Part shown: positions 47,101-62,100 of the stretch, in pieces
How the letters are laid out: every line of letters starts with the position of its first letter
Position numbering within the stretch: position 1 is the first letter of the stretch
Assembly: GCA_013400155.1 (NCBI GenBank)
Contig: VXBM01001597.1
Span: 85,488-149,487 of the forward strand
Length of the DNA stretch: 64,000 bases
Reading direction: 5' to 3'
From: Helopsaltes ochotensis
Lineage: Eukaryota > Chordata > Aves > Passeriformes > Locustellidae
Notes under the pieces: model-generated
The model's database searches: none
Told to the model about the DNA's origin: nothing
Seen by the model: the letters and a program-made list of their open reading frames with translations, nothing else
Made by a program: the position numbers and the translations under genes

Positions 47101-50100
47101 ATTATTTATGAGTCAGGAAGTTATGAGTGACTTATGTAAGAGATCATATTAAATATCTAATAGAACCTTGTGTAATACCATCAAGTATTGTATGCTAGCT
47201 GTATTTCTTAAGCACATTTCCTGTGAAGGTGTTTTAAGGTGGAAAACTTATTGCATTGAATGGATGAATTCGTAATGAATGGATTTTTAATGCTGAGGTT
47301 GCTTGATACCAAGAATCCGCTTGTATAAGACTCGAACGAAGAAAATAACATTCTTGCTTTTGCTTTGCTTTTGCTAAAGACGACTTGGTACATGGGGCTT
47401 CTTATGACCAAGGATAGGATGTTAGTGTTAAATCTCTGTTTTTTCTTGGCTTCCAGATGTGAGGAGGAAATTGACGCTTTGATGTTAGGAGTATTCTTTT
47501 TGATTAGTTCCTAAAAGGTAATGTTTGAATCTGTTCCACAGTTTAGAATCACTAACAAGCTAGAATTTAGTAAGTAACAGGTAGAATGCAAGGGGGATGG
47601 TCAGAAGTGCATTATAAATGCCATCTATCTATTAGGGAGATTACTAAGCAAGTAAAATTACTAAGCAAGAAAAATTACGTCGTTGTAACATTATGCCATA
47701 AAAGAAAAGTACTTTTTCAAGACAGTAACACTGTGTAACTTTTCAATCTAGTACATTATAGATAATATTCTCTTATGTTTCTTGTTTTTAATTCAGGAGG
47801 GCTGAACACCCTGAAATAGCAGGGGGGAGAAAAGTATCACCTTTGAAAGATAACCTTTCACCATGGGAAGAATGGTACATTGGCAAAGAGAAGGAGCTGC
47901 GTGCCTGCTTACAAGCTAGAGTTGCAGAGGTGATTACATGCAGTTATTTTGATTCTAAGTCTAATAGAAAATAGCAAACACAGGATTTTCTTTTCCTTGG
48001 TTGTAGAAACACGAGTAGTTGTTTTATCCTTTTTTTTTTTTTTTTGTCATAGGCCTCCATATCTTTTGTGTTTGTCAGTGCTGGCATGATTCAGGTTATG
48101 TGCATTTTCTTTTGCTAAATGTTAAGCTTCATTGAACTGGTGCTGTATAATATTTTGTTTATCCAGCTGTCAGGTAATGGTTTGATGTTAGAAGATTAAA
48201 ATATTTATATAATTACTTCCTTAATTTTCATCATTGGTATGTATGCCTGGATGTAGGTTGTAGAACAAAATGGGGTGTGTTGTGATTGTAAGTATGCCAA
48301 GCTACTTGGTTAGTTTTGAGGCACAACGTTGTTACCCACTTAATTTTACAGATGTTTGGTGTCCTTTCCCAGAATAGGATCCCTGTTAAAGCATTTTTTT
48401 CCCCTCATTCTGTCTTTTGCCCCCTTGCAGATGAACAGTTCTGGAGAACCAGGGCTGGGACACAATTAAGTGAAAGCACTCTATCTTTCCTTGATTACTC
48501 TGTTTGTAGTTGCAGTTGGTTAAATTATACTGTTGTTGAAAATCAAATGGGTAGTGACTTAGAACAATCACATCAAAAATAGATGATTTCTCACTTTAGT
48601 TACTGATTAACTATTTGACCATGAATGTTTTCCTAGTTTTTCTATGATTATCTGTAAAGTGGATATAGTATACAGCTGTTTTATGTGGACTACCTCATGT
48701 TGTCTGTAAAACACCTACCACTGGAAGGTTCAGGAACAAAATTTTACAGGTCAGCAGTACACCAGAGTAGTTTGTTAAACTTGAGGAATATGCTTTGATC
48801 TGTTAATCCATATACACCAAACGTTTCATAACTTCCCATTTATATTCTGGATTGGTAATTTCAATGTAAGCTAGCAGATGTCTCTCAACTAAGTATTAAG
48901 AGCAGTCATAGAACAAGCATAACTTAAAGCCATGTAGAAAATAGTCATATAGGTAAATAATTTTAGTTTGTAAGATTTTGAAAACATTTAATGTTAAACT
49001 GCAGCAAGACAGTGTGAAAAGCTGTGGGGAAAAAATATAATTAACATTTTTGTAAGATGACAGAAGAGAATAAAATATGTGATATTTATATTAAAAATTA
49101 TTGCTACATTTGCATATTAAAAGTATTCTAAATTGATATCCTGAGAAACAACTGTGAAGTCCCAGATCTTTTGTTAACATTAGTACCAAGTCTACCCTGA
49201 ATGTCAAAAGTGTGGATAAACATTTGGAGTGGAATTAGGTTGGGTCGTCTGAGGTGCTTATAGTGCCATCAGCTTTTGCAGAATCTGGGATCGCTGCAAT
49301 ATAGGTTTCTTGGAACTCAAAGGAGATGTTATTTGCTGTAACTTTCCCTCAACACAGCAACAACTGTATTTAAAAACCATGTCTGTATTGTAGGTGTTTG
49401 AGCTTTCTGTAAGCTTCTGTTGATGTCCTACTAAACTGAAATTCAATGTCATAAAAAAGGGGGTTCTCTCTGAAACTGACTGCAGTGTAGGAAATCATTA
49501 AATCAGTTTCATGACAATAATTCCATCTGTCTGTGAAGGTATTTTCATTGAAAATTAGCACTTTGTGTTCCTGCTACTGTTGGAGAAGCTAGACATCTCA
49601 AATTGTCTCCTTAGTTATGTTTTTTCTTTATTAACTTCACTGAAGAGATACAAATGATTGCATATACTGTATGTCATATAAATATACTTTGAAATTTCTT
49701 CTCTCATCTTCAAAATAAAACTCCTGTTTCAAAATTTGCTAGAATCTGCAATAATTTTTGCTTTAGTAAGCCTTGGATTAAGCCCTAGAGTTCAAGTAGT
49801 TCTGGTACTAAAAATCACAGGTGAATAATTTTTCATTTAGCTTTTGATTCCTTCCACAGTGCAGAGCAGTACACAGTGTAAATTTTAAGTATTGTAGGAA
49901 AGTACTGCTGCAGATTAAGAGTCTGCTGACTAAAAAGGCATTTTAATAAACTGAGGGGTGATTTGATACATTTAATTGCTTCCAAAGCCTAATTAAAATA
50001 TTTATTTCCAATTAATTTCCTAAATTTTATATATTTTCATTGGTTATATTTTACAGTATTTCTGTGTTGACTGCCATTCTTCTTCTCCAAAATCTTAAAG

Positions 50101-53100
50101 AAGGAAAAATACCAAAATCTAATGCTTAACATTGTTTTCACTGCAACACTATTGCCAGTATTGCTGTACATGGACATAATGGATTTGAAATGTATACGTC
50201 TTCTCTCATTAGGAAATGAATAAACAGCTTGAGAAAATGAAGCAAAATCAAGAATGTGAAAGAAGAAAAAGGATAGCTGAAGAGAAACACAAGGAATGGG
50301 TCCAAAAAAAAAGAGAAGAGGTAAATATTGCCTTGGCTGGAGGTATTCTAATACATGCCATGCTTGTGTAAGCCTAAGTAAAATTTACTCAGTCTGTTTG
50401 GACATCCATGTTTTCAGTTTGCTGAGTAAATGGCAGCTTTAACTGAAAATTACAAAAATGTGCCAAAGCAGCTAAACATTTTTTCAAGACTGATTTTTTT
50501 TTCCTGTAAGGTACAAAGGGATTTGTTTTCTGAGTAGTCAGATAACTGACAATTGGTGTACGTCTTGTGCAGTAGCCTTCTGCTGATAATAGCTGGGGTT
50601 TTGGTCTTTAATGTATCCAGACTTTCCAGGTTCAGTGCCCAAACATTATTGGTTAAGTGTACATCTTGACTGTGTGCAATGTTTTGTACACCAAGTAGAC
50701 CCAGAAGGAGGGTTTAGTTAAATATCACCATGGACAGGCAAAGATTATTTACCATAGGATATGGTTTAGGAGGGATAATTGAGATATAGGGTCAGATTGT
50801 GGGAATTCTCAGTAGACCACAGTTAGTAACTGGGAATTTCTTCAGTCAGTAATGAATTTCTGGGTGGGATCAAAAGTTTAAGTTCTCTTGAGGGGATGCC
50901 TGAGCCCAGGGTCAGAAACAGAGAAAATCATGATCTCAGTGGGGCTCCTTAACAGGTGTGTCACACCAAGTGAACATATGCACTTGTTGACAGAAATGGA
51001 AACATTTGTGAGACCAGGGCATGTTCAGCCCCTAGTAGTTCATGGGCATATGTGCTCATTGTCTTAAGGTCTGTAGCAATACCAGTTGTTTACTGTTCTA
51101 TACTTCTGTTTTTGAATAAAATCAGGTGAAAATTCACTAAAAATATCACAACAGCATTAGCTGGGTTGGATGGGCAGACCTCATACATTTGTTTTCATAA
51201 TTTTAGAACTTCTTCAGATTCAGCCTTGAACCACTAGAATAACATATATTTGGATCTAACCTATTTGATCTTAGTCTTAGTGCTGGTTGGATAATTCGCA
51301 GAAACATTCTGAAGAACCTGTCCTGCTCTATCAATTTCTTATGATTTATATTACTAATTAAAGTTCACAGGAAAAAGTAGGTTTATTATTCAGCACATAC
51401 TATTCCATTTTCCCCTTTCAAAATGAAATTTAAATGAAAATTAAATTGTGTGTGTCTGTAACAATTCATTGGCTTGAAGGAGTTGATCTGGTCTGCCTCT
51501 TAAAATAGTTCTGGTTCAAAAGCAGAAGTTTTCCTTCTGTCTCCTCCTCATTACCCCTACCACCTCCTTCAAATTCCATAAATTGCTACTTACCTGGGTT
51601 TTCCTTGGAACTTTGTGGATTTACTGGTTAACAACGTATGTTCTCTTGTCAGTGGTATTAGGAGGTCTTTTTTTATGGTAATCACACCAGCCTAGAGGAC
51701 AGGAGAAAAAGCATACTTGTGTCTGGACTTCATCATACTATGTTTTGGAAGCATAGGGTCATCCTTAGAGGATGTCCCAAGTGTTTAGAAAAGTAAACTG
51801 ATTTTCATTTAAATCAGGTGATTCATTGGTTAGTCTTTCCTATAAACCACAGTCAAATCAAGGATAAACTGAACTTAAAAGCTTAGCTGTCCATAGGATA
51901 TTAGCACTTGTGCTGCATAGACCGTCCCACTTCAAGTTTCCGCAAGATTATTTGTGGATCTGGACACAGACTGAGGGATAAATATGTCAATTCAGTGACT
52001 AAGATGCATCAAGATTTGACCTGTAGTTAAGATAAGAGTCATGAGCATTGACAGTTGATGTAATTTTCTTGGGAAGCATGTATATATCTCTTGTGAAGAA
52101 GTGAAATAAAACACTTCATTTCCTCATAGAAGTATCAAAAGATGTTTCGTGAGGCAAAACTTGAAGTATTTTTTACTGAAATTTGCATTAAGCACCCATC
52201 TTTTTCAAATTCAGTTATTGATTCTGAGCCCTATGTGTAGAGTACAGAAAATGTTTTATTTGGCAAGAGGCAGTACTTTCAGGGATATTATCTCTGTGAT
52301 CTCCACAAGTCTATATCCTTTTCTGTTGCTCGGTACTGTAGTAATAAAGAAGGTAGGGCACATTTGAGCATACATGAAACTTCTTCCTTCATCTTGAGCA
52401 TGCAGCACCTGGAGACACTGCCGCAAGAGTCTTTGTACTGTGAACGTGAGAGACATTTATGTCAGAAGTAATATGTTTGTACATGCCTAAAAGAATTCTG
52501 GTTTTCTGTATGCCAAGCCAGTGTTCCTGCATGGCAGTTTTAGTTCTGATGCTCTCTCTAACTGTTAAATATAGTCTTTTAGGGTGAGGTTAGGAAGCAA
52601 AGCTTGAACATTGTTTTTGTTCACTATTTTTTTTTCTTTTTCAATATAGATTAAAAATTATATGCTATTACGGTTTTCTTATTCTTCTAATCACTACAGA
52701 AACCATTTTTGAAAGTAAAGGAATCCTAGCTGTTTAGTATTCTTCTATGTAAATAGTTTTTGTGGTTCTTAAAGGCTGTAAATGAACGAGAAGTGATATT
52801 TTTAAATATGAGCCATCAAAGAATATTCTAAGCCATGAAATATTTTTATACAAATTTTTTTTCATGGCAAAATATTCCACTAGGAATTAAAAGCTTAATA
52901 AAATCAATTTTTAGGCACTATCTTGGAACTAATAACTCCTTTAAAATTTTCATTAAGATACTGGATCTCTCCTGGACAAAAAGAGTCTTGCTTTCCCTCT
53001 TAAAGTTGAACCATTTGTGGGCAAATAGTAAATTGCCTCCTGTTGATTTTTAAGCATGTTATCAATTGAAATATTTTAACTCTAAAATAACTCTAAGCAT

Positions 53101-56100
53101 GCTTTTGATTCCAGAAGAAAAATGAACATAACATGATTTTTATGTAACTAAAACTTTTGTTTCTGAGTTACTGTTAGATTTATTGATAAAAATGAAGTGG
53201 TTATGGTTAGAAATACTGACCAAGTAAATTTGGTGTTGCCTTGGTTTGAAAGACAGGTATCTGCTAGGGAGGGGCAGGGTCTCCTTAGGGATGGAGAATT
53301 CAAATCCCCTCTCTCCAAATTACTATAATTTAGAAAATTAAAGGGGCTTTCAGGCAGAGGTATGGGGATAGGAATAACAGTTCTTTACTAGTATGTATGA
53401 CAAGGCAAACAACAACTACAGTGAATTACTAAAATATGAATATCAATCTAATATCGATATCCATCTGTGACAGACAAAGACTCTGTAAAAGTTTAAAGTT
53501 AGAAAGTATATGTGTGTGGTTGCGTGTGGTATTGTTCCAAATACGCATTACAAATTTTACCAATCATTACAAAGCCTTTTATTTACAAAAGTGTTGAATA
53601 CACAAAATACAAATGATACAAATCCTCTTCTCCGCTTCTTGTATGCTACTTGGCAAAAAGGCTATTAAGCATGCGTAGTTTGTTCCCTAAAATCAGTCGG
53701 GGGTCCATTCTGGGGAGGGGTCTCCGGAAATGAGTCTTCCTCGCTCTGACCTTTCTACCTTTTCAATGTATATGTGACAACTGAGTCCCACAGTTTCCAT
53801 GTATTCAATGGGTCCTTCAAATGTGGGAAGTTTGCATGTATCTTGTGTCCTGTTTACCACATGAAATTGACAGGCAGTGAGAAATTAGATCTGGGATAGC
53901 TTATTTAAGATCTGGCTTCTGTTAACTGTAAACAAAGCTTATCTTCTGCTTCAGCTAACTCAGCAACCATAATCTTAACTTCTCCTAAAAATCTTTAATT
54001 CTTTGAAATTAATGTCTCAACAGCATTAATAATAACAAAGAACCAAGAACTTTGAGGGGCTTTGTTTCACAAAGCCCAGGGCAGTCTGATCTCTTGGGAC
54101 TCTGAGGACACCAGGCTGGAACGGTGGAAAATCCCAGGCTGGTGGGTGAGATGTATCAGAAGCTGGTTGGTGGTAGCTGGAATGGCAGGGATGTCCCAGC
54201 AGGGCAGAGCAGTGTGAGGATTCAGCGTAGCAAAAAGCCCCCAAGCAGTGCTGAGGAAGCAGCAGAGGCTGGGACAGGGCCAGCCCAGCTCCAGCAGGGC
54301 AGGAGGAGGCGAGCTCAGAATTTCTTGGCACACAAGCAGATTGTTATAAGCAGATCAGCCGAATAATTTATATTAAAAGGAATTTATTGATAACAATTTA
54401 GAACAACGATAAAGACCACCACAAGGTACCAAGCCTGGGAGTCGGTGCCTGGTGAACAGGGAGCAACGGATCTCTCTGACACCATGCCCTCTCCCTCATT
54501 CACGATTTGCTGTCCCCGGAGCTCAGGTTTTATACTTTTTATTTTCCCCTAGGCTAAAGTGAGGTAATGCAGTCTTATTCAAATGTCCAGTATCAGGGGC
54601 TTCCTTGATTCCATTCTTTTCCTTTTTGGTGTGTGCTCTTTTCCCTTGGAGATGATAATCATGATGGGTGTACAGGAAGGCTTTTGTGTTCTCTTGACTG
54701 GATTTTCGGTGTTGCCACCCTGACAAGATCAGGAGGGTGATGATGTCCCTTATCTGGGTCGTTGAAGCATCGTTTGGGTTTGGGCGTCACTGTCCAGCTC
54801 TGGAGTCTTCAGATGATAATGAGCCCGGCCTCGGAATTCTCAGTGTATCTCTAGTAACTCAAATGGAAATTAAGGTTTCCCGGGCAAGGAGTTTAGCAAT
54901 TGCTCAGCTCCTTGGGGAACAGGGAGGAATACAGTATTCTTTTTATTTGATACAGTTGCTACATATCAGACCATCATAGTGTCTTCATAAAATAGTATTA
55001 AAAAGCATGAATTAATACACAGTTTACTTATAACAAGATGATGGTAGATTTTCTCAGGACTGGACCCAGTGGGACAGTGAACTCCTCCCGCAGCAAGCAG
55101 CAGGCTGACCATCCTCTCTCTGATGCCGAGAGCAAGAGCACAAAGCTGCCTCCAGCCCCGTCCTTTACCTGCCCCCAAAACTCGAGGTATCTTTTTCCCC
55201 TCGGAGAGAAAACTCACAGAGACCAAACAGAAAATGTAGCCTGGTGCTACACTCTCCTTTGGCCACTTCTTTGTTTTGGTCAAGCATCCATAAGTAACCA
55301 GTAGTTTGTCTCCTAGCAACTTACTGGGAAAAATTCTATAAGTAAAAAAGAAACAAATCTAACCCCCAGCAGTTGCTCAGTTCCTGTTTAATGTGAATTT
55401 CTGATCCTGTAGTGTGAAGTCTCATTCTTATCATCATCATTCTTACCCCATCAGCTATGGCATTGAACATTTTAGTAAGGTACCTGTAATTGTAGAATTA
55501 CTGATAAAATCAAAGTACTGGTTTTAAACCAAAGTATGAAAAGCTTTTGAGAAATGCACTGTTAATGCATAAGTTGTGAAGAGCCTGTAAACTGCCATGA
55601 CTGTTCAATTCTTTAACATTGTTATCACAGTCATGTTAGGAAAATTAATCCGCAAACACCAGAGGTTTATGTCCAAAAAGGAGGCAGAGGAGTCCTTTTT
55701 ACTTCATTTGAATAAAGGGAGAGGCCATGGGGCATTTCCCCTCCTTTTTATCCGGACTTCCTGGCCGCATTTCCCTCTTTCTTTCCCTATTGGCTGAGGT
55801 ACTTGAGAGGTACAGACTTCCCGGAATGCCTTAGATCTAAGATTTCCCTTTTAATGTATAACCCCCTCCTAATTATTAATTCCTATGGGTTTTCCCCATT
55901 GTTTCTTTCATCTTTCAATATCCAATTTCATTTATCAGCAAACCTACAATTTGTTTGTAAAGGCAAGTATCTTCTTTTCCATTCATCAATCAGTAGAATC
56001 CTTCCCATTGTTTCTCTTATCCCTCAGTTCTAGTTCTATCTACCAGCAGACCCACCACTTTTTTGTAAAGACAAATCTCGTCATTCCTTTCAGTCTGAAC

Positions 56101-59100
56101 CTCTTATGAATTATTGCTGAATAAAATATTAGGATTAAAGGTCAGGCCTGAGGACAACAGGGTTTTGATTGCATTTTTAAAAAATCAACTCTGATGCAGT
56201 GCACTCTACCTTTTACAATCTAAAGTGGTATCTTCAAATCGTATTTGATCCACCTTTACTGACTCTGCAAAGCTGCTTAATTTTACAATGTCAATAGAAT
56301 ATGAATTTAGAAATATCCAGAGTATTCAATTCATATATATGTGTGTGTGTGTACATATTTATATTATATATTGTTGTGGGTTAGCCCCAGGAGGCAGCTG
56401 AGACCCCACATAGCCCCTCACTTGCTCCCACCAGCTTTTATTGCTGAGCAGCATGGTCTGGGATATCCCTTGGGTTGGTCGATGTCAGTTGTTCTGGCTG
56501 TGCCCACTTCCAGCTCCTTGTGCACCCCCAGACTATGCACTGGTGGGATAGGGTGAGAAGCAGAAAAGATCTTAAAGCTTTGTAGGCACTTCTTAATAAT
56601 AACTTGTTGTGTTATCAGCAAATACTATTTTGTTCACAAATCCAAACACAGCACAACAGGAGCTGCTGTGAAGAAAATTAACTCCATCCAAACTAAAACC
56701 CACTACATGTGTTATACATATGTTTGCAACAGTAACAGAAATTCCAGAGGAATACTTGCATCCCCAAATAACTGTAATTCTGAAACTCATTTTGGTAGCG
56801 TCCTTGTATTTAGTCTTTGCGTGTAATTCTTTATGCTGTAATAATGTGATACCTAGCAAAGTTATAAGAGCACAAGTAGTGAAGTTACAGTTTTCCACTG
56901 GAAAAAACAATTATTTTAATACCAATCTAAAATTGACTGTAGCATTTCTAGTTCTTTCTGCATTGTTGAATAGAGAATAAGGCAGTATTCCTTTTTTTTT
57001 TTCCTTAAAAGTAAATATGACCAAGCAGGCATTAAAAATAGAATTTGGAACTTCAACATTTTTTCTTGTTCTTTTCAATAAGTACCCTTTACTTAGAGAA
57101 AAATATAAATTTTAATGGAAACTGTGTCAGGATGGAAAAGTTCTGTTTGAGTGCTTTTTCTTTGAAAATTTTGTTCTTAGCATTTACTGTGCTGTTGGCT
57201 GATAGTCTTTATGAGAAGCAAAAAGCAGTAAGAAGTGTATGAAAGCCTAGAACCAATAGTAATGAATGACAGTGTTCTTGAAGCAGACTTCTCTTTTTGG
57301 TGTGCTGATTCCTCCTAGAAGAGATACCTAGATGCCAACTCTTACACCAAAGGCTTTTTGTTTAATGTGTATTTTATCTCAGTATGGTTAATGCAGAGCA
57401 CAGATTGTTCAACAGCTTGAGCATGACTTTCAAGTTCAAAATCGATGCTTGCTCATGCTCTTTCTTTCATCCAACGAATTATTAATTATTTTGTGAGGAA
57501 TGGTACCACTACCACAGAAGGGGTGGAGAATCCTGTCATCCCAGCCTGCAGCTTGGGGACATGTTAGTTGAAATCTCCTCTGGCAGAAATGTAATGAGAT
57601 GCAGATCTTCCAAGCACTGGTTGCTAATGTAGAGCCTGATGTACTATGGTTTTTGCTGACAGTTTAGACTTGAAAGAGATGCTCAGATGTCTACTTTTTT
57701 TAAGACTGAACCCTTTCAAGAAGTGTGTTTGTGAGGGAAGCTTCTAGTAGAAATGCTTTCCAGTCATGAGAACCAACTGCATTTAAGAATTAAAATCTTC
57801 TGTTTACATACCTAAGCCTGTCTTTACATACCTAATTTTTTTGGTGAGTCTGGGCCTAATTTCTTAAGGAGTTGTTTTGTTTTTGGTGGGGTTTTTTTTT
57901 GGTTGTTTTGTTTTTTTGTTGGTTTGGCTTTTTTTTCATATTGAGGGTCTTTCACTCTCTGGACCTGAAAAGTTTTTACACCAATTTTTTCTGTGATGTC
58001 ATGCATGACCAATGCCATGGTTATAATTTTAGGTTGTACCTGAATCTTAATTACTTTTAGATTCTGTAAGTAGAGTGAACTAATTTCTCATGGTGAGTGT
58101 TAGAATGAGTTTTAGACAGAGTTTTGGAAGAGGAATTCAGTTTGACTAGTGAATATGAGTGCTCATGTATTGCAACAGCATTTGTGGAGTCCACATTCTT
58201 CTGAAGATCCCAAGAGTATTCCAGGAACCAAGTACACTAAAACTTCATGCTTGTCACATACATTGAGCCCCCACATGATATTAACACAGTCTGGGAGAGA
58301 GATCTAGTAATTCTCCAGTTCCCAGACTGCAGTGGGGTCTGCACTGACTTTGTGTGAACTTAGCAGTAAATTGATACAAACTGGCTTGTCAAGAGGCAGC
58401 TGCAGCTCAGATGTTTGTTGACATCCTTTCTAGCCTGATGGTATTTTCACATGAAAGTTCTAGACACATCAAAGTATTTGTGTGGGCTAGGCTTGGTCAC
58501 TGAGTTGTGTTATATGACAAAATTGAAAAGGTAATTATAGTTGTTTGAATGACCCAGATTTCCAAGACTGCTAAAAGTGGTTGAGGTCCCTGATTATTAC
58601 AAGGATAAACAAGTAAATTTAGGTGTGTGTTCTGATGTTGGCAATGTGGACTTTTCCTATATTTTGCCATCAGTCAGCATTACCTGATGCTAGAATATGC
58701 TAGCTAAGATATCAGCAAACAGCTGTGAAGTAAAACGCTAATCTGTGAAAAAAAGTTATCACATTCTGCAACCCATAATATAGAAAGGATTGCTTTGAGA
58801 AGTATCTTAAAAATATCAATCACATAATTAATTTCTGAAAATATTTCTACTCAGTGACAGTCTACATAGGAAATGCAGAACAGAAAGCACCTCTACACTT
58901 CACACATTCCAACCTCTCATTTAGTCATTGATGTGAAAATACAGAAATACATATGTTAGTAGTTTTCTTCCAGTTAGATATAATGCATCTGTTTCAAAAG
59001 CAATTAGGGTTTTTTCTTTCTTGCATGGAAGATTATTTAATATTACCTTCTGTCAGGAAGGAAGTGGGATGCTTCTTCAAATTTTAAAATCCTTTGACCA

Positions 59101-62100
59101 CTTACAACATACATGTAGATCTGCTTTTTCTTGAAAAGTTTGTAGTTAATACTGACTCAGTAAGACACATGCTGCAAAGAGTCACCATCACTCTTTGTTG
59201 GACAGATGTTCTTATTGTTTTGGGGATTTCCAAGTCCTGACCTAACCCAGACTTCATTAGGTTCTGAAACTGAATCACAGCACAGAACAGTGAACCTTCA
59301 GGGTAGATTTGTATCCTTTCTCCTTAATTATGTGCTTGGATAGGGTGGCAGGAGAGCAAGCCTTTCTTGCAATGAGTTAATTGGATGTTTTACAATCAAT
59401 ACCTTAATTTATGTAATACCTGTAACCATATTTTAGTGTATGTAAATTTACTAGTGGTTTAATGAACAGATTGTGACTGTTTTGAACACAAGATCAAAGA
59501 GAATTTTTAAAATCCAATCTAAAACACCACCAGGCATAAACAAATAATTTCTTCCCTCACATATGCATGGAAGGAAAGTAAAAGAAGGAGTGAAGAACAT
59601 GTACATTAATAAGCACATTTATAGCATTTTTGATAGACTTTTATAATGAGGATGAGAGAAAAGCTGGGACAGTCAGGGTGACAGAAGCTTGACATGCAAC
59701 AGGTTACTAAAGCAGCTGGGGATATGGTGTAGACTAACTTCATGAAGGAAAATTATTTTGATTGTGAGAGAAAGCAGAAAAATTTCTAGACAGTGTAAAG
59801 TCTGCAATTCTGCAGGGAGTCTCCCTGTCTTAAGGATGTCTCACTGGAACTAAAATTTAAAAATAGTTGTGGCTTTCATAGTAGTGTGTATGGCATGTTA
59901 TTGTTTACATAGGACCTAATTTAACTTTGAGTCAGCCTAGATAGGAGCTAAACTCATCTAAGGATTGTGATTTAAGATACAAAATTTAAGAAGTTTCCTT
60001 GTCTTTCTTTTACAGTGTTTAGAAAGATTTTTAGTCTATTTTCTGCTTATAATGGTTTTCCATTATGGAACCATTCCCCTAGGTATGGAAGTAGCCCAAT
60101 TTATTTCAGTTTTCTCCTATATTTATTTTCATGTCTTCTATACAATAAGACCCTAAGCTAAAGACTGTAGTTTTGGATGATCCTTAGTTTTGTAACTTAA
60201 TTTCATGTACGTAAGGGATAAGTCAGCAAACAACAAAATGTGCAAAATCTTTGTAAGCCACCTTCCCCCATAGTTTAAATCACTGATTTCACATATATCT
60301 CTTATCTACATTAATGGCTTTTATGTGTCCCAGACAACCATTGTCTCAAAACCATAGTTGTTGGTGCATTTGGGGAGTATTTAGTAATGAAGAGACAGAG
60401 AAACAGCTCAGAATAAAAGAGATTGAGATGAATTTTAGATGAAGAAGGAGGGAAAGCTTAGGCAATTGGTTATTTGTTTTTTTTCAGGAAGGTAATGTTT
60501 GAATAATTTGCCAAAACTACATTATTTTTTCTTTTCAACATCTTAGAATGTGGAAGCATTTGTTTCATGTTGAGAAAGATCTTGCTTCCATGCTTCATTA
60601 GCATAAAAACATTTCAAAATCTCAACTTTTCTTAGTTCCCAGAATGAAACATATTTTTTCATTAGTCTTGGTTGTAAATAGTTTTATCACATGTACAGGC
60701 CTCACTGTTGTGTAGTTGTATTAATAAGACCATTTGTTTTGTAATTCTGTGTAGTTCTACATTCCAGAATATGCATTGAAATTGGAGCGTATTCATAGTT
60801 GACCATTTTCCCTACACTACAGAACAAATTAAGCTGATGTTTGCTAGAATATATTAGAAGTGAAATGGAAAAAACCCCACCAAACTGTGGTCATCGAGAC
60901 GGACGCTGCATTCCGAGTGCTTCTTTAAAATCTTCAGGGGGCTCCAAGTATCAGCTCCTCATTATCTAGAAGTCTTTTGTACCTTTCTCTTTAGCAGTCC
61001 CACAGGGCAGCTCCACACAAACTGGCTCTTTCTTCACAGTCTTCTCTCTTCCTTCACACAGCATGGCCAGCAGACTCCAGCTGAACTCCCTCCCAGCTAA
61101 CTCACTCTTTATCACCCCCATAGCTGGGAGGACAAGGCTGTTCCCACTCTAGGATAATGAACACAGCTGCAATATATTGAGAGTAAGATTGCCCTTAGTG
61201 CTATCTCTCTGTCTCCCTACAATATCTCCCCACACCAAACAACAAAAAACCAAGGAGAAAATAGCTAGAAAACTAGCTAAAAAGCTGGTTGCAATTGTTT
61301 TGTGAAATTGTGTGCATTGTGTACACAAAGTAGTCTTTGTTGTCAAATAAGAGTATTTGACAAGAGTGTACCAAAGCAGTACTACTGAAAGTATTCTTAT
61401 GATTTTAGGTGAAGAAACATTCACCTTGGAGATTACAGCAGAGAGAGCTAATAAAGCGTAGCTTGTAAAAAGAGGTGGGTGGGGTGCGGTGGGGGGAAGT
61501 CCCACAGTGCCTAGTATAGCTGCTGCTGTTAAAATTGTAGTAATGCTTCTGGTGTTGGAAACGGAACAGGATACACTGATTCTAGCAGATCTGTAAACTA
61601 GCTTCTTTCCTGTGAGAAATGAGCTAAGTGTGTTGCGGAGCAACATAAGCTGAAGCTTTTATTCTCTATGTACTACTTTATTGGATTGTTGGTAGTTTTG
61701 GAATGGGGGGACAAGCGCTGAACCACCGGGTACCCTGTTTAGACCGAACTGAAGGAATTGTGGCGGTCCCCAGATGCAGTATTATGGCTTTCACTTCATA
61801 ATGCATAATTAGATTTTCCATAAGTGCAGTAAGCCTGGGAAAAAGGTGAGGCAGGCGCACACAGGGGGAGCTCTGGTTTTCTGCCTTTTTGTTCTTTTAA
61901 TGGGAAAAGTGGTAATATATAATGGTAAAATGGGAATGGGAGTATATTTCTGGTTTTATTGAGAATGTTTTTCCTACGTTTCATTTATTTATTATTGTTT
62001 ACAGCTGTAGTTTTAGGTATTTTATATGTATGCTGCCAACTGCAATAATTCTGAGCCAGTATAAGTTTCTGCTAAATTACCTATCTCCTTTGCTCAAGAG

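Larger units (their letters stand above)
53237..55371. mobile_element. LTR, family A copy 2, with two insertions
   Basis: Same family and orientation as 3706-4461. It begins TGCCTTGGTTTGAAAGACAGG and ends AACCCCCAGCA. It is 2135 bp because two segments absent from copy 1 interrupt it, at about 53420-54015 and 54342-55035. The pieces that align to copy 1 are 53237 to about 53420, about 54016-54341 and about 55040-55371. Confidence 0.75.

Noticed and set aside
57824..58060. Open frames on both strands
   Set aside because: They come from a T/G-rich low-complexity tract.
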